DNA of 32,807 bases from an uncultured Alphaproteobacteria bacterium (GCA_934271195.1 CAKQRB010000004.1:1-32807); one strand, 5' to 3'. Counted from the first letter of the stretch, positions 23,123 through 32,104 are shown. Made by a program: numbers and translations. Notes: generated by a model from the sequence alone, not told the origin.

Positions 23123-25077
23123 TCTCTGCCTCCGTTTCCGATGGCATGAAAAGAGAGATCGATTCCCTTTTTTTTCATATCTTTCAGCAAAATGTTAAAA
23201 TCACGACGCAGCGGATCGGAATCAATTTGCTCTTGTCTGTATCTGGCGCCGATTTTGGTTGACGCTTGTTTGTATTGCGTCAGATTTTGCAATGCTTTCA
23301 GGGTATTTCCCGAGATAACGTTTTCAAGCCTTTCCTGCCGTTGTGCTTCAATGTCGGCAAAAGACAGAGACTTGAAGTTGTCGCTGTATTGGGCATCGGG
23401 ATCAGAAAAGATTAATTTTGCCTGCATCTGGTTTTTCTCGGCAATTTGATTATACATTTTTATCAGGCCGAACATATTTCGGTTTTGCTGATTGGCAATA
23501 TTTTCATAAGCCGCGATTATGGTCGGTGCATTAAAAACTTTTGTCTGATAAAAATGCTCAAACTGGCTGGACGAAAATGTTGCCGCCGGACTGTTTGTCA
23601 TCTCGCTGAATTTCAAAATTTCCCGACACAGCGGCGTTTTATAAAAACCGTATTGCTCTTCAAAATCCATGTCGTTAAGATACTGCTGTACTTTTTTATC
23701 CGTCCAGTTGACAAGGTCAATATCAGTCGTTTTTATTCCGATTTTTTCAGAAGCAATATCGTTTTCAATGTTTTTGTTCAGACCTGTCAACAATTCTTGC
23801 AACTCTTGCCCAGAAATAAAACGGCTTTCGGCAATCTTATCAATAGCAGGCTGCAAATCGCCGTGATTCTGCGGTGTCAGGCTGCGGCTCTTTTGCATAT
23901 TCTGCTGAAGCCGCCGCAAAATAGTAATGTTGCTTTCAGTAATTTCTTTTTTGTCCTTGGTTCTTCTGTATGTTGTCTGATGATCATAACTTTCCAAATC
24001 CAAAGCCGGATGATTCTCTCCTAAAGCTTTTATAATCTTGTCAGTTGGGGATTGGCCTTTGCTGTCATAAAAAGCCGTCATTTGATCAATAACTTCGCTG
24101 ATGCCGCGAACTTCATCGTGAATCAAATCTCTCAATATGCCGTAAGTTTTAGCCAGAGCAATTCCGTCTTGCCGGTTGCTTTGAAAAATCTCAAACTCCG
24201 TTGCCGGCAGTTCTTTGGCAATCGTCCGCAGTTCATGAAGGCGCGCCGGCGTAACTTTTGACGTATAAGCTTGATAAGTGTAGTCGCCAATTCCGTATGT
24301 GTGGTTCAGTGTGCCGTACATATTGGACTGTTGGCAAAATAATGAATCCGGATTGTCCAAGGCTTCCGGCAACACGTTTTGCAGCAAGCCGACATAGGTT
24401 GAAGCGCTCAGACGTTGTGATCTGTCTGAATAAATCGTGTAAAAAGCCGAATTTAATGTTTTGATCAAGTTTGTATCGACATTTTGCATCAACATTTTTT
24501 GCAAATACTTGAGTTGCATAGCCTTAAAGTTCCGGCTATTTTCATAATCGACACTGTATACGTTGCGCATAACTGAAGAAATATCTTCCGCGTCATCTCC
24601 GCGGTTTGCAAATTTTTCCAGCATCACCGCCGCATTTTCAAACATCAGCTCCGGTTTTTCCGGACATAAAAATTCAGCGCATCTGATTGTTCCGGCCATG
24701 ATTTCGCCAGCCAGATCTTTATAGTCACCGTTAATATTGTGCTTTTGTAAAATCTTATGATACATTGCCGAATGCTTTTGGCATTGTGTCAGAGTTTTTG
24801 TATCGGAAAGATTGATAAGGGCAAGATACGTATTGCAGCCTTTTAACAAAAAAATATCGTGCTTGCTGATTTTTACCGGCCGGAAAAAGTCACTGAACTC
24901 CAGATTATATAAGGTTTTTGCAAATTTTTCGGAGAAAGAGGCGCATTCGGCTTTTTCTTCATACCCGAAAGCCTCTGGATTTAAACCAAAACAATTTTGT
25001 TTCTTCCATATATCAGAAACAATTTTGTTCATTCCGTTGGCCTGCCAGACTTGTAAGGCTTCTTCTAGTGACATCAT
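23119..25077 (-). CDS. Large soluble protein of unknown function
   Basis: 652 aa with no signal peptide and no membrane segment; predicted mainly helical, rich in Gln and Asn, with heptad-like stretches near the C-terminus (residues about 560-640). Cysteines are scattered in the first 170 residues. No catalytic motif or family was recognised. Two adjacent ATGs begin the frame; AGGA lies nine bases before the first. The gene is single, downstream of tRNA-Val on the same strand but separated from it by a terminator. The length, absence of recognisable domains and Gln-rich helical makeup are compatible with a secreted effector or a structural protein; this is speculation. Confidence 0.8.
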   Translation of the reverse strand: MMSLEEALQVWQANGMNKIVSDIWKKQNCFGLNPEAFGYEEKAECASFSEKFAKTLYNLEFSDFFRPVKISKHDIFLLKGCNTYLALINLSDTKTLTQCQKHSAMYHKILQKHNINGDYKDLAGEIMAGTIRCAEFLCPEKPELMFENAAVMLEKFANRGDDAEDISSVMRNVYSVDYENSRNFKAMQLKYLQKMLMQNVDTNLIKTLNSAFYTIYSDRSQRLSASTYVGLLQNVLPEALDNPDSLFCQQSNMYGTLNHTYGIGDYTYQAYTSKVTPARLHELRTIAKELPATEFEIFQSNRQDGIALAKTYGILRDLIHDEVRGISEVIDQMTAFYDSKGQSPTDKIIKALGENHPALDLESYDHQTTYRRTKDKKEITESNITILRRLQQNMQKSRSLTPQNHGDLQPAIDKIAESRFISGQELQELLTGLNKNIENDIASEKIGIKTTDIDLVNWTDKKVQQYLNDMDFEEQYGFYKTPLCREILKFSEMTNSPAATFSSSQFEHFYQTKVFNAPTIIAAYENIANQQNRNMFGLIKMYNQIAEKNQMQAKLIFSDPDAQYSDNFKSLSFADIEAQRQERLENVISGNTLKALQNLTQYKQASTKIGARYRQEQIDSDPLRRDFNILLKDMKKKGIDLSFHAIGNGGRD

Positions 25078-25137
25078 GTCTTTTGTCCTGCGTTCTGTAA
25101 TATTGAACTACCATATCATAACCGAAGTCTGCAGGCA

Positions 25138-25166
25138 AGAAAAAAGCTTCTGCAAAACAGAAGCTT
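25138..25166 (-). terminator. Terminator of tRNA-Val
   Basis: AAGCTTCTG / CAGAAGCTT (25144-25166) forms a 9-bp stem; on the minus strand it ends in six T. It lies eight bases after the tRNA CCA end. Confidence 0.85.
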
Positions 25167-25174
25167 CGGTAAAT

Positions 25175-25249
<75 letters not shown>

Positions 25250-25340
25250 GTTAATAAACTTAATACACAGATATATAAATGATGAAAAATAAAAAGGCAA
25301 GAAAAATTTTTGCAAAAATGTAATTAAAGCTGATGTTGCA

Positions 25341-25352
25341 GTCCAATTGGAC
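25341..25352. promoter_or_regulatory. Perfect 12-bp palindrome upstream of the N-formylglutamate amidohydrolase gene
   Basis: GTCCAATTGGAC lies 70 nt before the ATG in an AT-rich region and is the only perfect palindrome of this length there. TTGGAC within it could serve as a -35 element. It could be an operator site, but a single occurrence cannot show this. Confidence 0.3.
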
Positions 25353-25421
25353 ATGATGGTCTTTCATTATCAAAAATTTAATGATTTATAGGCATAATAA
25401 AACAAAATAATAAAGGAAAAT

Positions 25422-26312
25422 ATGGCAGTGAAAAAGATTGACTTCAATGTAGACTATTCCAAACTCAAAATCTTTACCGAATATAACACCAAAGATTTTG
25501 CTTATCCTGTTGTCTTGTCCTCTCCGCACAGCGGGCACGATTTTCCTCCGGAATTTCTAATCAACAGCAGCCTGAGCGTTGAAGAACTCCGTATGTCGGA
25601 AGACTGCTTTGTTGATGAACTCGTGCGAGCCGCGTCCGACGCCGGAATGCCGATGATTGCCATGAATATTCCGCGTACGTTTATTGACGTCAACCGTGAT
25701 AAAATCGAAATCGACGATACCATGTATTTCAACCATCCTCAGCCGCAAAACAATGTCGGAGGCAGCCGCCGTTGCCGTGTCGGACTTGGTGTGGTTCACC
25801 GGATTGTTGCCCAGAACAAAAATATTTATGACGGCCTGCTGTCTTACGATGAAGTGCAGGAACGGATAAAAAATGTTTATGATGTTTACCATAAAAAATT
25901 AAAACAGCTGGTTGACCGTTGTATTAAAAAATTCGGTTTTTGCCTGCTGGTCGACTGCCATTCCATGCCTTCCAAAATCTGCCGGATTATGACGGAAGAA
26001 CGTCCGGTCGAATTTTGTTTGTGCACGCTTTTTGATGAAAGCTGCCCGCCGCGCATTTCTTCGCGTTTGTACGATGCTTTGGAAAAAGAAGGCTATCGGG
26101 TTGAATACAACCGTCCTTATGCCGGCGCATATATAACTTTTAATTACTGCCAGCCGCGAAAAAATATTTTTACGCTGCAATTAGAGATAAATCGGCGTCT
26201 TTATATGGACGAAAATGTGTATAAAAAAACGGACGATTTTCAAAAGGTTAGCAGAGACGTCTGCGAGTCCTTAATCTCTTTGGGAAAATTTTTGCTAGAC
26301 TCTCAAAAATAA
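25422..26312 (+). CDS. N-formylglutamate amidohydrolase family protein
   Basis: 296 aa, matching the FGase family, which hydrolyses N-formylglutamate (the last step of one histidine-degradation route) or related N-acyl acidic amino acids. Seen motifs: VVLSSPHSGHDFPPEF, a DCFVDELV segment, PRTFIDVNRD, DCHSMPSK, NRPYAGAYIT and LQLEINRRLYMDE; the His, Asp and Glu residues in these segments form the zinc site and active site in the family. AAGGAA precedes the ATG. No other hut genes are nearby, so the physiological substrate is uncertain. Followed by 256 bp without a gene that shows only a weak hairpin (CTGCC/GGCAG near 26395-26418). Confidence 0.92.
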   Translation: MAVKKIDFNVDYSKLKIFTEYNTKDFAYPVVLSSPHSGHDFPPEFLINSSLSVEELRMSEDCFVDELVRAASDAGMPMIAMNIPRTFIDVNRDKIEIDDTMYFNHPQPQNNVGGSRRCRVGLGVVHRIVAQNKNIYDGLLSYDEVQERIKNVYDVYHKKLKQLVDRCIKKFGFCLLVDCHSMPSKICRIMTEERPVEFCLCTLFDESCPPRISSRLYDALEKEGYRVEYNRPYAGAYITFNYCQPRKNIFTLQLEINRRLYMDENVYKKTDDFQKVSRDVCESLISLGKFLLDSQK

Positions 26313-26568
26313 TAATGCTATAACCACCCTTGTTTTTGAGCTTATCTTGTTTATATGATAGGCGTTAAGTTGCTTTATTTTGTATGTTGCAGACTGCCTT
26401 TTATGTATGTCTGGCAGTGCGGCGGTAAACAAATGGGAGTTTATACTTATATATTAACCAACCTCAAAATTGATAGTCATTTTTGCATCGTGCCGTTAGC
26501 AAATTGAAATTGGCTGTTTTCGCAGACGAGGGATATTTGTGGCGTTTTGAGGGAGAAGAGGGATACGT

Positions 26569-27333
26569 TTGAGCGTGTCAAAATTTTTAATGTTTTTTTT
26601 AATTGTGCTGATGTTGATTCAGCCCGTACAGGCAAAGTCCGCTGAAAATGCTGTTGCCGGCGATGCCGTTGCCTGTTTGAATGCCACCACAGAATTAGAA
26701 GACAAATATCAAATCAAAGAACATCTGTTGACCACCATTTCCAGCGTCGAAACCGGTCGTTGGAACAAAGAAATACAGCAGAGTCTGGCTTGGCCCTGGA
26801 CAGTAAATTCGCAGGGCAAGGGTGCTTTTTACAAAACCAAAGCCGAAGCCATACGCGCAGTTAAAAATTTACAAGCGCAGGGTGTCAGAAGCATAGACGT
26901 CGGCTGTATGCAAATCAATCTGGCTTATCATCCCGATGCTTTCAAAAATCTGGATGAGGCATTTGATCCGTATAAGAACGCCGAATATGCCGCCAAGTTT
27001 TTGAAGAATCTTTATGAAAATCGTGACAATGACTGGATAAAAGCCGCCATGGCTTATCATTCCAGTGTTCCGAGTAAGGCGCAACGCTACAAAAACAAAC
27101 TGGTGTCGGCTTATGAAAAAGTCAAACAGGCGCATAATACTAAGGAGCTGAAGAAATTGGCTTCTGTTGCGGCGCCGGCTGACAAAAAAATCAAAAACGT
27201 AGTTCGAAAACAAACGGCTTCTCTGCGTACAATTCCGAACAACGCCGAGAGGGAAGCTCGTCTGATTGCCGATTCCAGAGCCTGGCGCGAAGCCAAACTT
27301 GAAGAATATCGCCAAAGCAGACAACAATATTAG
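26569..27333 (+). CDS. Secreted lytic transglycosylase-like (SLT-domain) protein
   Basis: 254 aa. A signal peptide (residues 1-22, ending PVQA) directs export to the periplasm. The SLT domain has the catalytic glutamate at residue 61 in TTISSVETGRW, then VGCMQINLAYHPDAF and AAMAYHSSVPSKAQRYKNKL, which match the family order (ES-type, GxMQI, AYN-type). Such enzymes cut peptidoglycan between MurNAc and GlcNAc. The C-terminal 70 residues are basic and possibly wall-binding. The frame begins with TTG at 26569, six bases after AGAGGG; a GTG at 26575 is a weaker alternative. Two more genes follow in the same direction, the next after 16 nt. Confidence 0.87.
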   Translation: MSVSKFLMFFLIVLMLIQPVQAKSAENAVAGDAVACLNATTELEDKYQIKEHLLTTISSVETGRWNKEIQQSLAWPWTVNSQGKGAFYKTKAEAIRAVKNLQAQGVRSIDVGCMQINLAYHPDAFKNLDEAFDPYKNAEYAAKFLKNLYENRDNDWIKAAMAYHSSVPSKAQRYKNKLVSAYEKVKQAHNTKELKKLASVAAPADKKIKNVVRKQTASLRTIPNNAEREARLIADSRAWREAKLEEYRQSRQQY

Positions 27334-27349
27334 GTAGAAATTAAGAGTT

Positions 27350-28876
27350 GTGGACGGGTGTACGGATATAGGGCTGTATTGGCAGCCTCTCGGCGGTAAT
27401 AATGTTGATCAGATCAGCGGTCATTGTTACAGCTATACCGACTGCACCCGCTCTGCATCAGGCCTGCAATATACCACAATAATTATAGATATCGGAAAGT
27501 ATGACAACTATACCGCGCTCGGCGTGGCCGGAGCAGACGCAGCCGTTCCTGATATTCGCCGTTTTCTGTCGCCGTCGCCTTGGGCGGCTTCTGCCGTTTT
27601 TATCACGCATTCTCATCCTGACCACCTGAACGGTTTGGTGCATTACCTAAAGCTGGGCTACAAATTTCCTCCGATTTATATGAGCCGCTATACCAGAATG
27701 ATATTTGACGACTTGTTAAAAGAGTTTGCCGTTCCGCGGCAGAGTTATCCTTTGATTGTTGAGATTTGCCCGCGTGATGTCATTATGGTCGGAAGCATGA
27801 CGATAGAAGCTGTTGCCGCTTCGCATACATGTTTCGATTCTCTTGGCTTTATCATAAAATCTTCTAACGGGACTGTTTATCATACCGGCGACTTTAAGGC
27901 TGATAACAGTACTTATTTCCGCCGACCGACGGATTTTCCAAGATTAGGGGAGCTGTCCGGACAGATTGATGTTATGGTTGCCGATTGCTGCCGGCTTATG
28001 GATGAAGGTTTTGCTCCCAAAGAAAGCGATACTTTCAAAAAAATGGTAAAGCTGATTGAAAAGAGCGGTAAATCAAAGATTTTTATACCAGTTTATCCCA
28101 CGCACCCTGAAATGTATGTCATTGTCTTTCTGGCGGCGCTCAAGCTGAAGAAAAATGTTGTTTTCTACGGCACGCGTGATTTTTATATTTACCTGAATTT
28201 GATGATTGATTACGGATTGGATTTTAAGGCTCTGGCAAAAGGGCGGATTAAAGTCATATATCATCCTGATTTCGGCTTGGAAGAGCTTGATGACAATTAT
28301 GTCGTTATTGGAACTTATAACCATATCGGAGGCGAATTTTCCCTTCGTCGTAAAGACAGTTACGCCGTCATTACCGCCAAAACTTTTTTCAATCCGTTGC
28401 GCGGCCAGTTGAATCTGCGCGGCGTCAAATTTGTCAGTGTGAACGAAGAACCGATTTTGCAGGGATACGGCCACGGTTTTCTCGGTGATATTGAAAAAAT
28501 GAATAATATATTGCAAAACCCGCTGTTGATTCCGACCCATTGTCCTGCTTATGTCACGGATTATTTTCGTGAGCTTGCGTCCCTGCTCGGAATAGAATTG
28601 ATAAATCCGACGCCGTTAAACGGCCAAATATTCAAATTCGTCAGGCGTGAATGTGTAAAAATCAGTGACGGCGTTGCCAAATGGCTGGTCATCAGCTATG
28701 ATAATACCAAACAAAAAATAACGGAGGTCCTGCAAAAACCCACATCAGGTCTCGGATTCTTAAAACGGACGATCAGCCGGAAACGGTGCCATCGCAAATT
28801 CAAGGCGATTCGGCATCAGATGTTAAACGGAGTTTGTAATGTTAAAAAAGCTCGAAAAAGAATATTTGATTCGTAG
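27350..28876 (+). CDS. RNase J-like metallo-beta-lactamase protein
   Basis: 508 aa. The start is like RNase J (WQPLGGNNVDQISGHCYSY, then IIIDIGKYD). The zinc motif HxHxDH is intact as THSHPDHLNGL (His87, His89, Asp91, His92), and HTGDFKAD supplies a later metal-binding aspartate. SHTCFDSLGFII corresponds to HSIPDSVG in RNase J. The beta-CASP region and the C-terminal HCPAYV are divergent from known RNase J. The C-terminal 50 residues are strongly basic (KRTISRKRCHRKFKAIRHQ), as in nucleic-acid-binding tails. Nuclease activity is likely but not certain. The start is a GTG. It overlaps the thioesterase gene by 38 nt. Confidence 0.8.
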   Translation: MDGCTDIGLYWQPLGGNNVDQISGHCYSYTDCTRSASGLQYTTIIIDIGKYDNYTALGVAGADAAVPDIRRFLSPSPWAASAVFITHSHPDHLNGLVHYLKLGYKFPPIYMSRYTRMIFDDLLKEFAVPRQSYPLIVEICPRDVIMVGSMTIEAVAASHTCFDSLGFIIKSSNGTVYHTGDFKADNSTYFRRPTDFPRLGELSGQIDVMVADCCRLMDEGFAPKESDTFKKMVKLIEKSGKSKIFIPVYPTHPEMYVIVFLAALKLKKNVVFYGTRDFYIYLNLMIDYGLDFKALAKGRIKVIYHPDFGLEELDDNYVVIGTYNHIGGEFSLRRKDSYAVITAKTFFNPLRGQLNLRGVKFVSVNEEPILQGYGHGFLGDIEKMNNILQNPLLIPTHCPAYVTDYFRELASLLGIELINPTPLNGQIFKFVRRECVKISDGVAKWLVISYDNTKQKITEVLQKPTSGLGFLKRTISRKRCHRKFKAIRHQMLNGVCNVKKARKRIFDS

Positions 28877-29570
28877 TTACGAATGTGATAAAAACGGCGC
28901 TTTGCGCCTTGTGACAATGATGAACATTTTTCAGGACATGGCAGATAACCATGCCGCCGCTATGGGCTTAGGACTGGACTTTTGTCTGGCGCGCGGGCTT
29001 GCCTGGGTGGGGGCAAATTATCATATCCAAATAGAGCGCCTGCCGAGACTGCATGAGAAAATCATTGTTCAAACCTGGCCGGCTGTTGAAAAAAAACTGG
29101 GAGCAGTACGTGATTTTGCGGTTTTTGATGCAAACGGCAAAAATATCATCAATGCCTCGAGCCAGTGGATTCTTATAGATTTTCATAAAAAACATCCGGT
29201 CGCCCTGCGTGACAATCTGCCGGAGTATCAGGTGATTGCCGAGCGCTCGGTTGAAACCGATTTTCCCAAAATCGCCAATGTTACCAGAACCGATTGCCAA
29301 ATGGATTTTAATGTCCGCTTTGACGATATTGATTTTAACAATCATGTGAACAATGCCGTTTATCCTTTGTGGGCAGCCGAAGCCGTCGGTACGGGATTTC
29401 GGTCGGAACATACGCCGTCGGAAATCGAGATATCTTTCAAAAAAGAATGTCGTCTGGGAGAAAAAGTGAGTGTCAGAACCGAACTTAATGATTTAATTTC
29501 TCTGCACAGCATTTGCTCGCAGACGGACAATCGGGAACTCGCCCGTTTAAAGATTACTTGGAAAATCTGA
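28839..29570 (+). CDS. Acyl-ACP thioesterase (FatA/FatB-like)
   Basis: 243 aa with two hotdog folds, as in bacterial acyl-ACP thioesterases of the plant FatA/FatB family, which release fatty acids from acyl carrier protein in the cytoplasm. The N-terminal hotdog has MMNIFQDMADNHAAAMG; the C-terminal hotdog has the catalytic stretch DIDFNNHVNNAVYPLWAAE (Asp165, Asn167, His169). CGGAGT precedes the ATG inside the end of the upstream gene, so translation is probably coupled. The location just before sufC is where sufB would often be. Confidence 0.9.
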   Translation: MLKKLEKEYLIRSYECDKNGALRLVTMMNIFQDMADNHAAAMGLGLDFCLARGLAWVGANYHIQIERLPRLHEKIIVQTWPAVEKKLGAVRDFAVFDANGKNIINASSQWILIDFHKKHPVALRDNLPEYQVIAERSVETDFPKIANVTRTDCQMDFNVRFDDIDFNNHVNNAVYPLWAAEAVGTGFRSEHTPSEIEISFKKECRLGEKVSVRTELNDLISLHSICSQTDNRELARLKITWKI

Positions 29571-29586
29571 AAAAATAATCTATATA
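29558..29586 (+). promoter_or_regulatory. Possible promoter of the suf genes
   Basis: TTGGAA (29558-29563) and TATATA (29581-29586) with a 17-bp spacer, 39 nt before the sufC ATG and overlapping the end of the thioesterase gene. No IscR-like site was recognised. Confidence 0.5.
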
Positions 29587-29624
29587 TACAACTAAAGTTA
29601 CAAAATTGAATTTGAGAGAAAAAT

Positions 29625-30380
29625 ATGAAGCCGCTTTTGGAAATTGAAGATTTGCACGCCCGCGTCGGCGATAAAGAAATTATTAAAGGCTTTAACCTGA
29701 CCATAAACGAGGGCGAAGTCCATGCAGTTATGGGGCCGAACGGTGCCGGAAAATCAACCTTGTCATATGTCCTGACCGGCAAGCAGGGGTATGAAATTAC
29801 CTCCGGTACGATTCGTTTTAAAGGAAAAGATCTGATTGCAATGTCAGCGGAGGAGCGGGCCCGCGAAGGTATTTTTTTGTGCATGCAGTATCCGGTGGAA
29901 ATCCCAGGTGTCCCGACGGCCACTTTCTTAAAACACGCCGTAAATGCCGCCCGCAAACACCAAAGCCTGCCGGAAATGGATACCTTTGAGTTTTTAAAAC
30001 TGGTCAGGGAGGAGGGGCGCAAACTCGGCATTGACAACGAGATGATAAAACGTCCTGTCAACGTCGGTTTTTCCGGTGGCGAGAAGAAAAGGCTGGAAAC
30101 GCTGCAAATGTCAATCTTAAAGCCTGATCTTTCAATCCTTGATGAAGCGGATTCCGGCTTGGATATTGATGCTTTGAAAGTTGTTGCCGGCGGTGTTAAC
30201 GCCCTGCGCGACGGCAAGCGTTCCATGCTGGTTATCACTCACTACCAGCGTCTGTTAAACTATATTGTGCCGGACTATGTTCATATTTTTGCCGATGGGC
30301 ATATTGTCAAATCCGGTGACAAAAATTTGGCGCTGGAGCTGGAAGAAAAAGGCTATGCTGATTTTGTGAGAGAAAAATAA
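29625..30380 (+). CDS. sufC: Fe-S cluster assembly ATPase SufC
   Basis: 251 aa, normal for SufC, the cytosolic ABC ATPase of the SufBCD Fe-S scaffold complex. Walker A is GPNGAGKST (residues 37-45), the ABC signature FSGGEKKRLE, Walker B LSILDEADSGLDID, and the switch histidine is in VITHYQRLL, all typical. It overlaps sufD by one base (TAATG). The usual upstream partner sufB is absent here; the gene before it is a thioesterase. sufB must be elsewhere or lost. Confidence 0.97.
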   Translation: MKPLLEIEDLHARVGDKEIIKGFNLTINEGEVHAVMGPNGAGKSTLSYVLTGKQGYEITSGTIRFKGKDLIAMSAEERAREGIFLCMQYPVEIPGVPTATFLKHAVNAARKHQSLPEMDTFEFLKLVREEGRKLGIDNEMIKRPVNVGFSGGEKKRLETLQMSILKPDLSILDEADSGLDIDALKVVAGGVNALRDGKRSMLVITHYQRLLNYIVPDYVHIFADGHIVKSGDKNLALELEEKGYADFVREK

Positions 30381-31663
30381 TGGCCGGATTGCTGCAAAAT
30401 ACCACGCTTTGGGGCGATAATATTCCGTGGCTCTGTGCTCTGCGGGAAAAGGGAACCGATATTTTTACGCGTCTCGGTGTCCCCGGTGCAAAAGTGGAAG
30501 ATTGGAAATATACCAAACCGCGTCTTTTAAATGCCGATGACTTTGTTTTGCCGGAAGCGCCTGCGCAACATTCCTGTTCTTGCGGTTGTGCCGGTGATTG
30601 TGACGAAGATTGCGGCTGCCGGCGGAATATTCCGCTCGATGCTTATCAAATTCATTTTGAAAACGGTTTTTGGCATCCTGAACACAATCATTTTCCGGAA
30701 GGAGTCACCTTATTGCCGTTGAATGAGGCTGTTGCCGATAATGAAGACTGCCGCCGTTATCTCGGTAAAATTGCGGATATTGAAACAGCGCCTTTTGCAG
30801 CCTTAAATGCCGCTTACCTTGAAAACGGCGCTTTTATCAATATTGCCCATGGCGTCAAGCTTGACAAGCCGCTGGTGATTATCTGCCATACCTGCGCGGG
30901 CGATCGGAATTTGTTTTATAATCTGCGTAATCTGGTGATAATGGAAAGTGGCGCCGAAGCTGAAATTATCGAATATTTCCATTATGACGGCATTGAAAAA
31001 TCACGCTATTTTGCTAATGTCGTCAATGAAATCATGGTGGGCAAAAATGCCGTCTTGAAGCATTATAAATGTCAGAACGATGCCTATAAAGCCGCCCATG
31101 TTTCCCTGAGCGCGGTTCAGGTCAAAGCCGGCGGCCGTTATCAAAATTTCTGCCTGCAAAAAGGAGCGGATATGGGGCGGAACGAAGTGCGGGTCAAACT
31201 GCAGGACAAAGGCGCCGAAGCCCGTGTGGATGCCGCCTATAAAATGTCCGGCTGGGCCACTCTGGATACGACAACGGTCATAGAACATTTGTCGCCGGAA
31301 ACTTATTCGGAACAATTGGTCAAAGGCGTAGTCGATGGCGAGGCCAAAGGCGTATTTCAAGGCAAAATACATATTGCGCCGAATGCGATTCATACCGAAG
31401 GTCGGCAGTTGCATAAAGCGCTTTTGCTGTCGGATACCGCCGAGATTGATTGCAAACCGGAGCTGGAGATTTTTGCCGACGATGTCAAATGCTCGCATGG
31501 CGCAGCCAGCGGCGAGCTTGATGAAGAACAGCTTTTTTATATGCGCTCCCGCGGCATAGACGAGGACGAAGCGCGCCGGATTTTGGTCGAGGCCTTTTTG
31601 GATGATGTCCTGATAAAGGTCGATTCTGATCCCGTCCGCAATTGGCTGAAAACACAAATATAA
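30380..31663 (+). CDS. sufD: Fe-S cluster assembly protein SufD with Cys-rich insertion
   Basis: 427 aa, normal for SufD, the partner of SufB and SufC in Fe-S assembly. The N-terminal WKYTKPRLL and the C-terminal beta-helix with CSHGAASGELDEEQLFYMRSRGID and the EAFLDDVL end are typical. Between the N-terminal region and the beta helix there is an unusual six-cysteine segment, residues 66-80 (SCSCGCAGDCDEDCGCR), with Cys66, 68, 70, 74, 78 and 80. Most SufD proteins do not have this. The spacing looks able to hold a metal or cluster. Translation overlaps the sufC stop; the GIY-YIG gene starts one base after the sufD stop. Confidence 0.93.
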   Translation: MAGLLQNTTLWGDNIPWLCALREKGTDIFTRLGVPGAKVEDWKYTKPRLLNADDFVLPEAPAQHSCSCGCAGDCDEDCGCRRNIPLDAYQIHFENGFWHPEHNHFPEGVTLLPLNEAVADNEDCRRYLGKIADIETAPFAALNAAYLENGAFINIAHGVKLDKPLVIICHTCAGDRNLFYNLRNLVIMESGAEAEIIEYFHYDGIEKSRYFANVVNEIMVGKNAVLKHYKCQNDAYKAAHVSLSAVQVKAGGRYQNFCLQKGADMGRNEVRVKLQDKGAEARVDAAYKMSGWATLDTTTVIEHLSPETYSEQLVKGVVDGEAKGVFQGKIHIAPNAIHTEGRQLHKALLLSDTAEIDCKPELEIFADDVKCSHGAASGELDEEQLFYMRSRGIDEDEARRILVEAFLDDVLIKVDSDPVRNWLKTQI

Positions 31664-31664
31664 A

Positions 31665-31961
31665 ATGAAAAGAGCTTATATTTATATTTTAGCCAGCCAA
31701 AGAAATGGTACGCTGTATGTCGGAATAACTAACAATATCGTATGCAGGATTTTTGAGCATAAAAATGGATCAATAGACGGTTTTACAAAGAAATATAAAG
31801 TAACCAGACTGGTTTACTATGAAATTTATGATGATTTACAGGCGGCAATTGCGCGGGAAAAAGAATTAAAAGGTTGGCTGAGAAAAAGAAAAATAGAATT
31901 AATAGAACAACAAAATCCTAATTGGATTGATTTATATGAAGATTTGGTAAAAGCATTTTAG
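31665..31961 (+). CDS. GIY-YIG domain endonuclease-like protein (URI/UPF0213 type)
   Basis: 98 aa, a single GIY-YIG nuclease domain: YIYIL at residues 5-9 and YVGI at 18-21 (together the GIY-YIG motif), Arg28 in CRIFEHK, and EKELKGW with the metal-binding glutamate near residue 66. It lies between sufD and sufS, one base after sufD, with no recognisable link to Fe-S assembly. A palindromic repeat follows within eight bases. Related small nucleases occur widely as single genes whose role is unclear. Confidence 0.9.
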   Translation: MKRAYIYILASQRNGTLYVGITNNIVCRIFEHKNGSIDGFTKKYKVTRLVYYEIYDDLQAAIAREKELKGWLRKRKIELIEQQNPNWIDLYEDLVKAF

Positions 31962-31968
31962 TTTATTT

Positions 31969-32058
31969 TTTTGTCATCCTGAGCGGAGCGAAGGATCCAG
32001 TCAAATAAATTAGCTTTATTATAAAACTGGATTCTTCACTGCGTTCAGAATGACAAAA
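31969..32058. repeat. Large palindromic intergenic repeat (TTTTGTCATCCTGAG type)
   Basis: The arms TTTTGTCATCCTGAGCG...GGATCCAG and CTGGATTC...CAGAATGACAAAA are inverted around an AT-rich centre of about 28 nt. This is the well-known TGTCATCCTGAGCGGAGCGAAGGATC type found in many bacterial genomes. It differs from the family at 10088 and 16532. Transcribed as part of the suf operon it would form a long hairpin between the GIY-YIG gene and sufS. Confidence 0.9.
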
Positions 32059-32104
32059 GGCGAAAAAAAACAAAAAATTGAATTTTAGAGATAAGGAAAC
32101 AACA

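Noticed and set aside
25341..25352. Palindrome GTCCAATTGGAC as a firm operator
   Set aside because: One 12-bp palindrome in AT-rich DNA is not enough; it is listed only with low confidence and without a regulator.
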